In this document: in pieces, positions 56,895-63,990 of the stretch
Layout: every line of letters starts with the position of its first letter
Position numbering within the stretch: position 1 is the stretch's first letter
Assembly (NCBI GenBank): GCA_004552305.1
Contig: SFOX01000006.1
Coordinates: 1 to 63,990, forward strand
DNA: 63,990 bases
Source: Subdoligranulum variabile
GTDB lineage: Bacteria; Bacillota; Clostridia; Oscillospirales; Ruminococcaceae
Direction: 5' to 3'
Notes under the pieces: model-generated
What the model saw: the letters and a program-made list of their open reading frames with translations, nothing else
Databases searched by the model: none
Told to the model about the DNA's origin: nothing
Position numbers and translations under genes: made by a program

Positions 56895-58271
56895 TCACTC
56901 CGCATGGGGGCTTTGCATATGCAGCTTGGCTGCCAGCAGACGGTTATCCAGCTGGCGGCAGGTCCAGATATAGGCGGGGTACAGGAACAGGCAGGCAGCC
57001 ACCCACGCGGCGGGGTTTGCCATAATCGCGCCCAGATAGCCCAGCAGCGGCACCAGCGCCAGCGCCACGGCAGTGCGGGCGACCATCTCCGCCACGCCCG
57101 CAAGCATGGCCAGGCTGGAAAAGCCCAGCCCCTGAATGGTATACCGCCAGACGATCAGCCAGCCCAGCGGGATAAAGAACACGCTGTTCCAGAACAGATA
57201 CTGCCGACCCATAGCCACGATCTCAACTTCCTTGGAGGTGTCGAGGAACAGCCCCATAATGGTGATGTCGGCGTAGTGCAGGATGATAAGCGATGCCACG
57301 GCGTAGATTGCTGCGATGATCAGTGCGCTGTTCACGCCCTTGCGCACGCGGTCCATACGGGCTGCGCCGAGATTTTGCCCGGCGTAGGTCGCCATAGCGG
57401 TGCCGATGCTTTCCAGCGGGACGGTCAAAAGGCTCATCGTCTTGCCGGCGGCGGTGACAGCTGCCACGGCGGTGCTGCCCAGCACGTTGACGGCAGACTG
57501 CATAATGACACTGCCGATGGCGGTAATGCTGCACTGCAGCCCCATCGGCACACCGATGCCCATCAGGCGCACGCAGGCGCTTTTGCTGAAAGCGCGCTCC
57601 TCCCGGTTCATTTTCAGGTCGGTGAATTTACGGCAAAGCACCGCAAGGCTCAGCACGCCGGAAATCGCCTGTGCAATATCGGTGGCAAGCGCTGCCCCCA
57701 GCACCCCCATACGAAACGGCACGATCAGCAAAACATCCAGACCGATGTTCAGCGCGCTGGTCAAAATCAAAAAGTACAGCGGGGTCTTGCTGTCGCCCAA
57801 GGCGCGCATAATGCCCGCGACCATATTGTACAGAAAAATAAACGGGATGCCCGCAAAGATCCAGCCAATATACAGCACAGCCCCATCCAGAATATCATCC
57901 GGGGTCTGCATCAGCTCCAGCATCGGGCGGGTAAGCGCCACCGTAAGCACGGTAAGCACCGCCGACAGCGCGATGCACAGCCATGCGGCGTTGGCAACGT
58001 GGCGGCGCAGATCTGAAAAATCCTTGGCGCCGAACAGCTGTGCAATGGGAATGGCAAAGCCGTTGCAGATGCCGATGACAAAGCCCAGGATCAGATAGTT
58101 GACCGAGCCGGTGGAGCCGACGGACGCCAGCGCACTGACGCCGCAGAACCGCCCCACGATGATGGTATCCGCCAGCGAATAAAACTGCTGAAACAGGTTG
58201 CCCAGCACCAGCGGAAACGTGAACAGCAGGATGACCCGCATCGGGCTGCCGTGTGTTAAATCCTTTGTCAT
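56895..58271 (-). CDS. MATE family multidrug/Na+ efflux transporter
   Basis: A 458-residue membrane protein with about 12 hydrophobic segments. The N-terminal FPLVLGNLFQQFYSLADTIIVGRF and the equivalent in the second half (LRLMGIGVPMGLQCSITAIG) are typical MATE repeats. It exports drugs or metabolites using a Na+ or H+ gradient. GAGGT precedes ATG 58271. It has its own promoter and a leader containing a strong hairpin, which suggests control at the RNA level. Substrate unknown. Confidence 0.93.
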   Translation of the reverse strand: MTKDLTHGSPMRVILLFTFPLVLGNLFQQFYSLADTIIVGRFCGVSALASVGSTGSVNYLILGFVIGICNGFAIPIAQLFGAKDFSDLRRHVANAAWLCIALSAVLTVLTVALTRPMLELMQTPDDILDGAVLYIGWIFAGIPFIFLYNMVAGIMRALGDSKTPLYFLILTSALNIGLDVLLIVPFRMGVLGAALATDIAQAISGVLSLAVLCRKFTDLKMNREERAFSKSACVRLMGIGVPMGLQCSITAIGSVIMQSAVNVLGSTAVAAVTAAGKTMSLLTVPLESIGTAMATYAGQNLGAARMDRVRKGVNSALIIAAIYAVASLIILHYADITIMGLFLDTSKEVEIVAMGRQYLFWNSVFFIPLGWLIVWRYTIQGLGFSSLAMLAGVAEMVARTAVALALVPLLGYLGAIMANPAAWVAACLFLYPAYIWTCRQLDNRLLAAKLHMQSPHAE

Positions 58272-58300
58272 AGTAGTACCTCTATTGTTTTTCCCTCTAT

Positions 58301-58330
58301 AATGCAGTGCCCGCGTTTCGGCACTGCATT
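58301..58330 (-). promoter_or_regulatory. Hairpin in the MATE gene leader
   Basis: AATGCAGTGCC (58301-58311) pairs perfectly with GGCACTGCATT (58320-58330) between promoter and ribosome binding site. No T-run follows, so it is not a normal terminator. It matches no riboswitch class I recognise. Confidence 0.5.
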
Positions 58331-58343
58331 TGCTGCGAGTGGT

Positions 58344-58371
58344 ATTATAGCACGGCTGGCGGTAAAATCAA
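58344..58371 (-). promoter_or_regulatory. SigA promoter of the MATE gene
   Basis: On the minus strand TTGATT (58366-58371), 16 bp and TATAAT (58344-58349) with an extended -10 TG. Confidence 0.65.
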
Positions 58372-58429
58372 GAGTGCCGGGACGAGAAATTGAGCGCATT
58401 TTTTGTCTTTCTTTCGTGAAAAAAGCACA

Positions 58430-58467
58430 AAAACACCCGCAATGCAAAATAGCATTGCGGGTGTTTT
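58430..58467 (-). terminator. Terminator after the proximal tRNA-Thr gene
   Basis: AAAACACCCGCAATGC (58430-58445) pairs perfectly with 58452-58467. It starts four bases after the tRNA 3' end and resembles the hairpin after the other tRNA-Thr copy. Confidence 0.85.
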
Positions 58468-58471
58468 GCGC

Positions 58472-58547
<76 letters not shown>

Positions 58548-58550
58548 AGA

Positions 58551-58627
58551 TGGCGACCCGAATCAGGCTCGAACTGACGACCTCTAGCGTGACAGGCTAG
58601 CGTTCTAACCAACTGAACTACCGGGCC
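58551..58627 (-). tRNA. tRNA-Asp(GTC), copy 1
   Basis: 77 bases with encoded CCA. Anticodon stem CTAGC/GCTAG, loop CTGTCAC giving anticodon GTC. It is first in the unit driven by the perfect promoter at 58667-58695 and identical to copy 2. Confidence 0.96.
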
Positions 58628-58666
58628 ATGCTCCAACGTATCGCCCCATCACGGGGCAACTTTGTT

Positions 58667-58695
58667 ATTATAGCGGATGGTGGCGGAAATGTCAA
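58667..58695 (-). promoter_or_regulatory. Perfect-consensus promoter of tRNA Asp-Thr copy 1
   Basis: On the minus strand TTGACA (58690-58695), 17 bp and TATAAT (58667-58672), followed by a GC-rich leader before the tRNA. Confidence 0.9.
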
Positions 58696-58719
58696 GCCCT
58701 TTTTGCTGTTTTTCGGCAT

Positions 58720-58750
58720 AAAACAAAAAAGGCACCGAATCATCGGTGCC
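58720..58750 (-). terminator. Terminator after tRNA-Trp
   Basis: GGCACCGA (minus strand, 58743-58750) pairs with TCGGTGCC (58731-58738) and is followed by TTTTTTGTTTT (58720-58730). Confidence 0.9.
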
Positions 58751-58753
58751 TTT

Positions 58754-58829
58754 TGGCAGGGGTAGAAGGATTCGAACCCTCGGCACGCGGTTTTGGAGAC
58801 CGCTGCTCTACCAACTGAGCTATGCCCCT
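58754..58829 (-). tRNA. tRNA-Trp(CCA)
   Basis: 76 bases with encoded CCA. Anticodon stem GCGGT/ACCGC, loop CTCCAAA giving anticodon CCA, acceptor AGGGGCA with TACCCCT (one mismatch). It lies between the two Asp-Thr units and has no own promoter that I can see. Confidence 0.95.
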
Positions 58830-58834
58830 ACGGA

Positions 58835-58870
58835 AAGCGCCCACGATGCAAAATGGCATTGTGGGCGCTT
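58835..58870 (-). terminator. Hairpin between tRNA-Thr copy 2 and tRNA-Trp
   Basis: AAGCGCCCACGATGC (58835-58849) pairs with GCATTGTGGGCGCTT (58856-58870). Only a short T-run follows on the minus strand before tRNA-Trp, so it may be a leaky terminator or a processing stem. It corresponds to the terminator after copy 1. Confidence 0.6.
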
Positions 58871-58874
58871 GAGT

Positions 58875-58950
<76 letters not shown>

Positions 58951-58953
58951 AAA

Positions 58954-59030
58954 TGGCGACCCGAATCAGGCTCGAACTGACGACCTCTAGCGTGACAGGC
59001 TAGCGTTCTAACCAACTGAACTACCGGGCC
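58954..59030 (-). tRNA. tRNA-Asp(GTC), copy 2
   Basis: Identical in sequence to 58551-58627, with encoded CCA and anticodon GTC. First gene of the distal unit. Confidence 0.96.
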
Positions 59031-59074
59031 ATGCTCCAACTTATTGCGCCGTTTCGGCGGCTGCAACGTTAGTT

Positions 59075-59103
59075 ATTATAGCAGGCAGATGACAAAAAGT
59101 CAA
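59075..59103 (-). promoter_or_regulatory. SigA promoter of tRNA Asp-Thr-Trp
   Basis: On the minus strand TTGACT (59098-59103), 17 bp and TATAAT (59075-59080). Confidence 0.85.
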
Positions 59104-59178
59104 TAGGTTTTTCAACTTTTTTCAAAATTTTCCCACAAGCAACTTTTACACCTGCCTGTGCCGCTTTTTGCCCCGCAA

Positions 59179-59207
59179 TTGCAAAGCTGCCGGTTCTGTG
59201 GTATAAT
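59179..59207 (+). promoter_or_regulatory. Plus-strand promoter aimed at repeat copy C
   Basis: TTGCAA (59179-59184), 17 bp and TATAAT (59202-59207). The expected start (about 59214) is within three bases of the repeat's left end. No plus-strand gene follows until 60022; plsY lies antisense in between. Confidence 0.6.
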
Positions 59208-59216
59208 TTTATTAAT

Positions 59217-59343
59217 GGCAACACCGCGCAATTCCCGCCTTACGGCTTAAGCACCGCTCCGGCGGCTGCGGCACAGCATCTGCGTTGCCAAAATGCTCGC
59301 CAATACACAAAGTATTGCCTGCGCTTTATTGTTCGGTGTTGCC
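59217..59343. repeat. Dispersed inverted-repeat element, copy C (127 bp)
   Basis: The ends GGCAACACCG (59217-59226) and CGGTGTTGCC (59334-59343) are a perfect 10-bp inverted repeat, and CAAT/ATTG extends the stem after a small internal loop. The first 58 bases match copies A and B; the remainder is unrelated to them. The right end touches the plsY stop codon (59344-59346). Confidence 0.75.
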
Positions 59344-59952
59344 TTATTGAAAAAATCTTGGCTCGGTACCCTGCCACACGCCCCACAGCCCCTTGGCGTG
59401 GCGGCTAAGCATAATCGCCGCCGCCAGCGCTGTCCCCACGCCCGCCTCGGTGCCGTACTGCATACCGGCAAGGGGTACCGCCAGCAGCGGGATCAGCACA
59501 GCCCCCACCGGCAGATACCCCCACAATAGCACTGCCGCGCCGCCCGCAAGGCAGCACAGTAGACCTGTGACGGGCAGGTAGAGAATCAGCCATGTGCAGG
59601 TGACTGCAACGCCCTTGCCGCCGTGAAAGCCGTGCCACACCGACCAGTTGTGTCCCAGTATTGCCCCCAGCCCCGCGTACAGCACGGCGGTGCGCCCCAG
59701 TTCCGGCGCGGCATACCGCACACAGAACCAGACCGCCAGCACGGTTTTGGCAACATCCCCTGCCAGCACGGCAAAGCCCGCCGCCTTGCCCAGCTGCGCC
59801 GTGATGTTCGCCATACCGGGGTTGCCTGTACCCAGCGCCCGTGCGCTTTTGCCGGTAAGGCTGCGTGCAACCGCCTCTGCCGTCAGAAACCCGCCCAACA
59901 GATACCCTGCCAAAAGGCAGATGCCCCTGAGATACCCACCGTATGCCTGCAT
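59344..59952 (-). CDS. plsY: Glycerol-3-phosphate acyltransferase PlsY
   Basis: A 202-residue integral membrane enzyme acylating glycerol-3-phosphate from acyl-phosphate in phospholipid synthesis. Family motifs: LTGKSARALGTGNPGMAN (about 32-49) and LGHNWSVWHGFHGGKGVAV (about 96-114), with five or more hydrophobic segments. Motif 1, usually G-S-I-P, is degenerate (GGFLTAE). GGGGGA precedes ATG 59952. The stop codon directly abuts repeat copy C. The glycerol backbone acylation partner plsX is not near. Confidence 0.88.
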   Translation of the reverse strand: MQAYGGYLRGICLLAGYLLGGFLTAEAVARSLTGKSARALGTGNPGMANITAQLGKAAGFAVLAGDVAKTVLAVWFCVRYAAPELGRTAVLYAGLGAILGHNWSVWHGFHGGKGVAVTCTWLILYLPVTGLLCCLAGGAAVLLWGYLPVGAVLIPLLAVPLAGMQYGTEAGVGTALAAAIMLSRHAKGLWGVWQGTEPRFFQ

Positions 59953-60021
59953 GGTATTTCCCCCTTTGCGGATATTTTTGCCCGGTTTTTGCGGGCGCAA
60001 TCACAATAAAGGAGCTTTGTT

Positions 60022-60588
60022 ATGGAACTTTCAGAGCTGCAGAACGAATGTCTTGCCTGCCGCCGCTGCCCCTTGTGCGAGACCCGCACCCATGTGGTGT
60101 TCGGGCAGGGCGTACCCAACGCCGAGGTGCTGTTTGTCGGCGAAGGTCCCGGCGCCAGCGAGGACGAGCAGGGCTTGCCCTTTGTGGGGCGCAGCGGTCA
60201 GCTGCTGGACCATTATCTGGAGGCGGTCGATTTAAGCCGCGACAAAAACGTGTTCATTGCCAACATCGTCAAATGCCGTCCGCCCCAGAACCGCGACCCC
60301 CTGCCGGAGGAAACACAGGCGTGTCTGCCGTGGCTGCGCAGGCAGTTCCAGCTTTTACAGCCCAAAATCGTTGTCTGCCTGGGGCGCGTGGCTGCCCAGC
60401 AGCTGATCGATCCCGGCTACTCGGTGACGCACGACCACGGCAAATTTGTGGAAAAAGGCGGCACGCTGTTTATGGCAACCTACCACCCCGCCGCCCTGCT
60501 GCGCTACCCTGCCAACAAGCCTGCCGTTTTCGGCGATTTTGTAGCCCTGCGCGCAAAGATCCGCGAGCGCTGCACCCATACCTATTAA
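60022..60588 (+). CDS. Family 4 uracil-DNA glycosylase (Fe-S type)
   Basis: A 188-residue repair enzyme removing uracil from DNA. Family 4 motifs: FVGEGPGASEDEQGLPFVGRSG (split by eye into GEGPGASEDEQG and FVGRSG, about 41-57) and a late ATYHPAALLR. Cys10, Cys13 (CLAC), a Cys in CRRC/CPLC and Cys in VKCRPP and QACLPW can ligate a [4Fe-4S] cluster. AAAGGAG precedes ATG 60022. It heads an operon with a nuclease-helicase. Confidence 0.93.
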   Translation: MELSELQNECLACRRCPLCETRTHVVFGQGVPNAEVLFVGEGPGASEDEQGLPFVGRSGQLLDHYLEAVDLSRDKNVFIANIVKCRPPQNRDPLPEETQACLPWLRRQFQLLQPKIVVCLGRVAAQQLIDPGYSVTHDHGKFVEKGGTLFMATYHPAALLRYPANKPAVFGDFVALRAKIRERCTHTY

Positions 60589-60606
60589 AAAAGGAGATGA
60601 CCGCCG

Positions 60607-62979
60607 ATGCCGGAAACGCTCGCCCTGACACTGCCCATCCGGCAGCTGGCGGAATTTTTGCTGCGCACCGGCAGCATCGACAGCCGGTTTTCGGGCTTTG
60701 ACCGCGCGCTGGAGGGTGCCCGCCTGCACCGCAAGCTGCAAAAGGTGGCGGTAAAAAGCCACCCCGATTACAAAGCCGAGGTCACGATGCGGGCGCAGTA
60801 TGCGGTAAGCGGCATCGACTACACGCTGGAAGGCCGCGCTGACGGCATTTTTACCGACACCGACGGCACCGCCGCCATCCACGAGATCAAGACCACCACC
60901 CAGCCGCCCGAGCTGATCACCGGTGAGCAGTTCCCCGAGCATTGGGCGCAGGCACAGATTTACGCCGCCATCTATGCGCAGCAAAACGATTTGCCGCGTA
61001 TGCGCGTTCAGCTGACCTACTATCAGGTGGACGAAGAGCTGGAATTTGATTTTGCCCACGAGTATTCGGCGGCGGCTTTGCAGGATATCGTCACCGACCT
61101 GCTGACCCGCTATGCGCCGTGGGCAAAGCGGGTGGCGCTCTGGCGGGCAGAGAGCCGCGCCAGCCTGCAGACGCTGCATTTTCCTTTTTCCGATTACCGT
61201 CCCGGGCAGCGTGCCATGATGAACGCCGTGTACACCACCTGCCAACAGGGCGGGCAGCTTTTGTGCCAGGCCCCGACCGGCATCGGCAAAACGATGAGCG
61301 TTTTGTACCCTGCGCTGAAGGCCGTGGGCGATGGCGGACCGGTTTTTTACCTGACAGCCCGCGGCACCACCCGCTTGGCGGCAGAAAATGCGCTGCACAT
61401 TCTGCGGCGGGCAAACCCCGAACTGCGGCTGCGCAGCATTACCCTGACCGCCAAGGACAAAATCTGTATGCTGCCCCGCCGGGACTGCACGCCCGAAGCC
61501 TGTCCCTACGCAAACGGCTACTATACCCGCGTCAAGGACGCCCTGTGGGACACCTTGGACACCCCGGAGCTGACCGCCGACGCGCTGCACGCCGCCGCCG
61601 AAAAGCACCGCGTCTGCCCCTTTGAGCTGGGTCTGGACCTGAGCCTTTGGAGCGATGTTGTGATTGGGGATTACAACTACCTGTTTGACCCTGTCGTGCG
61701 GCTGGAACGGTTTTTTGAGCTGCGCGGCGACTACCTGTTCCTGCTGGACGAAGCGCACAATCTGCCCGGACGCGCCCGCGATATGCACAGTGCGGCACTA
61801 TGCAAAAGCGCGTTTATGCAGGCAAAAAAGAGTTTAGGCAAGGGCAAAAGCAGCCTGAAAAACGCGCTGAACAAGGTAAACGCGCAGTTTATCGAATGGC
61901 GCAACGCCTGTGAGGAAGCGGGCAGTCACCGCACGGTGTTCGGCAAGGAACTGCCCGACGCCTTTGTGCGCGCCCTGACCAAACTGTGCGACCCGTTGGA
62001 GATTTGGCTGGACGAGCATCGCGACCCCGGCGAAACGCACGATGCGATGCTGCAGCTGTATTTTGATGTGCGCGGTTTTTTGCGCTGTGCCGACACCTTT
62101 GACGAACACTTTGTGTTCCAGACCTCTGCCCACGGCAGTGAGGTGCGCGCCGTTCTTTTGTGCTTGGACCCCAGCGCCTTTCTGGCGCAGGATTTTGCCA
62201 AAGGGCGTGCGGCGGTGCTGTTCAGCGCCACACTCTCCCCCGCCGGATACTACAAGGATCTTTGCGGCATCCCCGAAGCAAAGGCGGTGGCGCTGCGCAG
62301 CCCCTTTCCGCGGGAAAATCTGGGGCTGTGGTGTGCCAACCATATCAGCACCCGTTACAAAGACCGCGACGGCTGCATAACGCAGATCGCCGAGCTGCTG
62401 GCAGAGCTGGTAAGCGCCAAGCCCGGCAACTATCTGGCGTTTTTCCCCAGCTACAGCTATATGCAAAAGGTCGCCGACGCCTTTGCGCAGCTTTGCCCCG
62501 CCATCGACACGCTGTGTCAGACCTCCGGCATGGAGGAAGCGCAGCGCGCTGAATTTCTGGCGAAATTCACCCCGCATCCCGGCGGCACTCTGCTGGGCTT
62601 TGCCGTGATGGGCGGTGTCTTTGGTGAGGGTGTGGACCTTACCGGCGACCGGCTGATCGGCGTGGCGGTCATCGGTCCGGGGCTGCCGCAGGTGGGACCG
62701 CGCCAGGAGCAGCTGCGGGAGTATTTTGATACAACGCGCGGCGCGGGGTTTGACTATGCGTATCGGTTCCCCGGTATGAATAAGGTCCTGCAGGCCGCCG
62801 GGCGGGTCATACGCACCCCCGACGACAAAGGCGTGGTGCTTTTGATCGACGACCGCTTCGCCACGCCCGACACCCGCCGCCTGATGCCCCCGCACTGGGG
62901 GGATTTGGAATACATAGGCTCTGCCGCCGAATTGCAGGCGGTTCTGCATAACTTTTGGAAAGAGGAATCTGTACCATGA
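60607..62979 (+). CDS. PD-(D/E)XK nuclease fused to XPD/DinG-like Fe-S helicase
   Basis: A 790-residue fusion. The N-terminal part (about 1-175) has the nuclease signature GRADGIF (Asp79), HEIKTT (Glu93, Lys95) and QIYAAIYAQ, as in Cas4/RecB-type nucleases. The rest is a superfamily 2 helicase: Walker A APTGIGKT (Lys228), LLDEAHN (Asp381), late GGVFGEGVD and QAAGRVIRT (motif VI). Four Cys (287, 294, 299, 337) between motifs I and II fit an Fe-S cluster of the XPD/DinG kind. It should unwind and perhaps cut DNA during repair. AAGGAG precedes ATG 60607; the last codon overlaps the next start. Confidence 0.9.
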   Translation: MPETLALTLPIRQLAEFLLRTGSIDSRFSGFDRALEGARLHRKLQKVAVKSHPDYKAEVTMRAQYAVSGIDYTLEGRADGIFTDTDGTAAIHEIKTTTQPPELITGEQFPEHWAQAQIYAAIYAQQNDLPRMRVQLTYYQVDEELEFDFAHEYSAAALQDIVTDLLTRYAPWAKRVALWRAESRASLQTLHFPFSDYRPGQRAMMNAVYTTCQQGGQLLCQAPTGIGKTMSVLYPALKAVGDGGPVFYLTARGTTRLAAENALHILRRANPELRLRSITLTAKDKICMLPRRDCTPEACPYANGYYTRVKDALWDTLDTPELTADALHAAAEKHRVCPFELGLDLSLWSDVVIGDYNYLFDPVVRLERFFELRGDYLFLLDEAHNLPGRARDMHSAALCKSAFMQAKKSLGKGKSSLKNALNKVNAQFIEWRNACEEAGSHRTVFGKELPDAFVRALTKLCDPLEIWLDEHRDPGETHDAMLQLYFDVRGFLRCADTFDEHFVFQTSAHGSEVRAVLLCLDPSAFLAQDFAKGRAAVLFSATLSPAGYYKDLCGIPEAKAVALRSPFPRENLGLWCANHISTRYKDRDGCITQIAELLAELVSAKPGNYLAFFPSYSYMQKVADAFAQLCPAIDTLCQTSGMEEAQRAEFLAKFTPHPGGTLLGFAVMGGVFGEGVDLTGDRLIGVAVIGPGLPQVGPRQEQLREYFDTTRGAGFDYAYRFPGMNKVLQAAGRVIRTPDDKGVVLLIDDRFATPDTRRLMPPHWGDLEYIGSAAELQAVLHNFWKEESVP

Positions 62980-63990
62980 CAAAATCTCAAAAGCACCTTT
63001 TTTCCTTGTACGGTACCGGCATTTTAATTGCTATGCTGATTTTTTTCCTGCACGCGCATCCTCTGATCGTATTTGACACCGATGACTGGCTGTACATCTA
63101 TTACACCCGCCCTCCCTTTCTGCTTTGGGGTGACTGGAATCCCTCCCGTATATTGCCGGAAGTATTTATGCCTCTATGTTCTCAGCTTGCCGTATGGTTC
63201 ATTTACCCTTTTTCGGGGGATTATATTGCTTCCCTTTCTTTCATGCATGGTACCGTATTAAGTCTTTTCATTACAGGTTATGTATTAGCCTTCACTCTGT
63301 TTGCTCAAAAAAAACTGCACGCCTCATTTGCCTGTTCTGTCACAGTCGGCACGCTGTTCTTGCTGATGCACTTCTGGATTTTCCGCAGTGCTGACAGCGG
63401 GAATGCCTTCCTGTTTGCTGCCGCCGATACAACCTGCATATTTTATTATACCATTCCTTCTCTTTTAAACCTCACCTTGATTTTTCTGTTTGAGAGTTTC
63501 CCTTTTCTGACGGATTTGCATGATCGTTCTCGTCTGTGGCAAAAGGGCATCGTCATCGCGCTGGTGTATTTTGCTCTGTTTTCCAACCTGTATTCGTCCT
63601 ATCTTCTGGCAATATGGGCAGGTGTAGATTTCCTTTATACGGGCGGTCTCCTTCTTGCCTCCCAAAAAAAGAAGGATTGTACTGCACCGGCACTTGTTTC
63701 CCGCATTCTGTACGAGTGCGCTATAATTCTTGCATGGTTCACCTCTGTGATATTTGAGTTTAGCGGCGGACGGGCGGATAGTCTGGGTGAAAGACCCTTT
63801 ATGGAAAGCCTTTCTTTAACATTTTCCCTTGCCAAGGAGCGCATTTCCAATTGCAATCCTGTGTTTTCAGGATTTGTATTCTTCACCCTGATTGTGTTTT
63901 TTATCGAGATCCTGGTAAATTTTGTACGCAAAAAGAGTCAATTCTCCACCCTGCTCTGGTTGGCAAAGGGAATCCTCGCCATCACGCTGT
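62976..63990 (+). CDS. Large polytopic membrane protein, truncated by the window end
   Basis: The frame opens at ATG 62976, overlapping the helicase stop (ATGA), and stays open for 338 codons to the window edge. It has an N-terminal membrane segment (TGILIAMLIFFLH), then FDTDDWLYIYYTR, an Asp-rich loop of the kind seen in membrane glycosyltransferases (GT-C-like), and about seven further hydrophobic segments. It is visibly AT-richer than the genes before it. I cannot name a family. The function may be unrelated to DNA repair despite the coupling. Confidence 0.75.
   Translation, partial: MTKSQKHLFSLYGTGILIAMLIFFLHAHPLIVFDTDDWLYIYYTRPPFLLWGDWNPSRILPEVFMPLCSQLAVWFIYPFSGDYIASLSFMHGTVLSLFITGYVLAFTLFAQKKLHASFACSVTVGTLFLLMHFWIFRSADSGNAFLFAAADTTCIFYYTIPSLLNLTLIFLFESFPFLTDLHDRSRLWQKGIVIALVYFALFSNLYSSYLLAIWAGVDFLYTGGLLLASQKKKDCTAPALVSRILYECAIILAWFTSVIFEFSGGRADSLGERPFMESLSLTFSLAKERISNCNPVFSGFVFFTLIVFFIEILVNFVRKKSQFSTLLWLAKGILAITL

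Noticed and set aside
58272..58345. Known riboswitch in the MATE gene leader
   Set aside because: The leader is about 65 bases with a single hairpin. It shows no conserved core of guanidine, purine or other classes I can recall.

Overview
The window looks like chromosome from a low-copy, GC-rich Firmicute of the Clostridia, most likely an Oscillospiraceae relative of Faecalibacterium, Gemmiger or Subdoligranulum. This is inferred from gene content and base composition, not from a search. Gene orders known from Bacillus and Clostridia are intact on the minus strand: sepF-ylmH-divIVA-ileS-lspA-rluD, miaB-ricA-mutS-mutL-miaA, gdpP-rplI-dnaB and tilS-hpt-ftsH. SigA-type promoters (TTGaca, 16-18 bp, TATAAT), strong AGGAGG ribosome binding sites and hairpin-plus-T terminators are easy to read. 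Several genes start with TTG or GTG.

Layout. 0.1-5.2 kb (+): a nucleoside-type ABC importer (ATPase and two permeases) followed by pyrimidine-nucleoside phosphorylase. 5.2-8.1 kb (-): an M20 peptidase and two membrane proteins. 8.3-12.2 kb (+): radA, an SseB-like protein, a TIM-barrel protein of unknown role and a GyrI-like protein. 12.2-13.4 kb (+): a tyrosine recombinase preceded by a perfect 11-6-11 bp palindrome with the geometry of a dif site. 13.3-14.8 kb (-): SpoIIM-like protein, TIGR04086-like protein and yajC. 15.0-17.3 kb (+): pyk-luxS. 17.3-41.6 kb (-): pta; the sepF/divIVA/ileS/lspA/rluD operon with a HAD phosphatase, an orphan PTS EIIA and a DUF1294 protein at its end; the miaB/ricA/mutS/mutL/miaA operon; uvrB-uvrA; radC. 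41.7-42.7 kb (+): a second RluA-family enzyme. 42.7-54 kb (-): an anchored zinc-ribbon protein, ftsH, hpt, tilS, dnaB, rplI, gdpP and ribonuclease J. 54.3-55.1 kb (+): rnhA and a tiny MnmA-like remnant. 55.5-58.3 kb (-): lysA and a MATE transporter. 58.5-59.0 kb (-): five tRNA genes including a duplicated Asp-Thr unit. 59.3-64 kb: plsY (-), then a (+) operon of Fe-S uracil-DNA glycosylase, a nuclease-helicase fusion and a truncated membrane protein.

Themes. Genome maintenance dominates (radA, mutSL, uvrAB, radC, family 4 UDG, nuclease-helicase, rnhA, xer), together with tRNA modification (miaA, miaB, tilS, RluA-type enzymes) and division or envelope functions (sepF, divIVA, ftsH, lspA, lysA, plsY). 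Genes run mainly rightward before about 17 kb and almost entirely leftward after it. That converging arrangement fits a replication terminus and gives indirect support to the dif-like site.

Most unusual features: the dif-like palindrome at the recombinase promoter; three copies of a short dispersed repeat with long terminal inverted repeats at 51.9, 56.8 and 59.2 kb, two placed exactly after stop codons and two exactly at predicted transcription starts; a 131-residue MnmA-like protein without its PP-loop motif; a compact structured element at 55.24-55.32 kb; and a terminator hairpin that also hides the ribosome binding site of the next gene. No CRISPR array, prophage, insertion-sequence transposase, rRNA gene or known riboswitch was seen.
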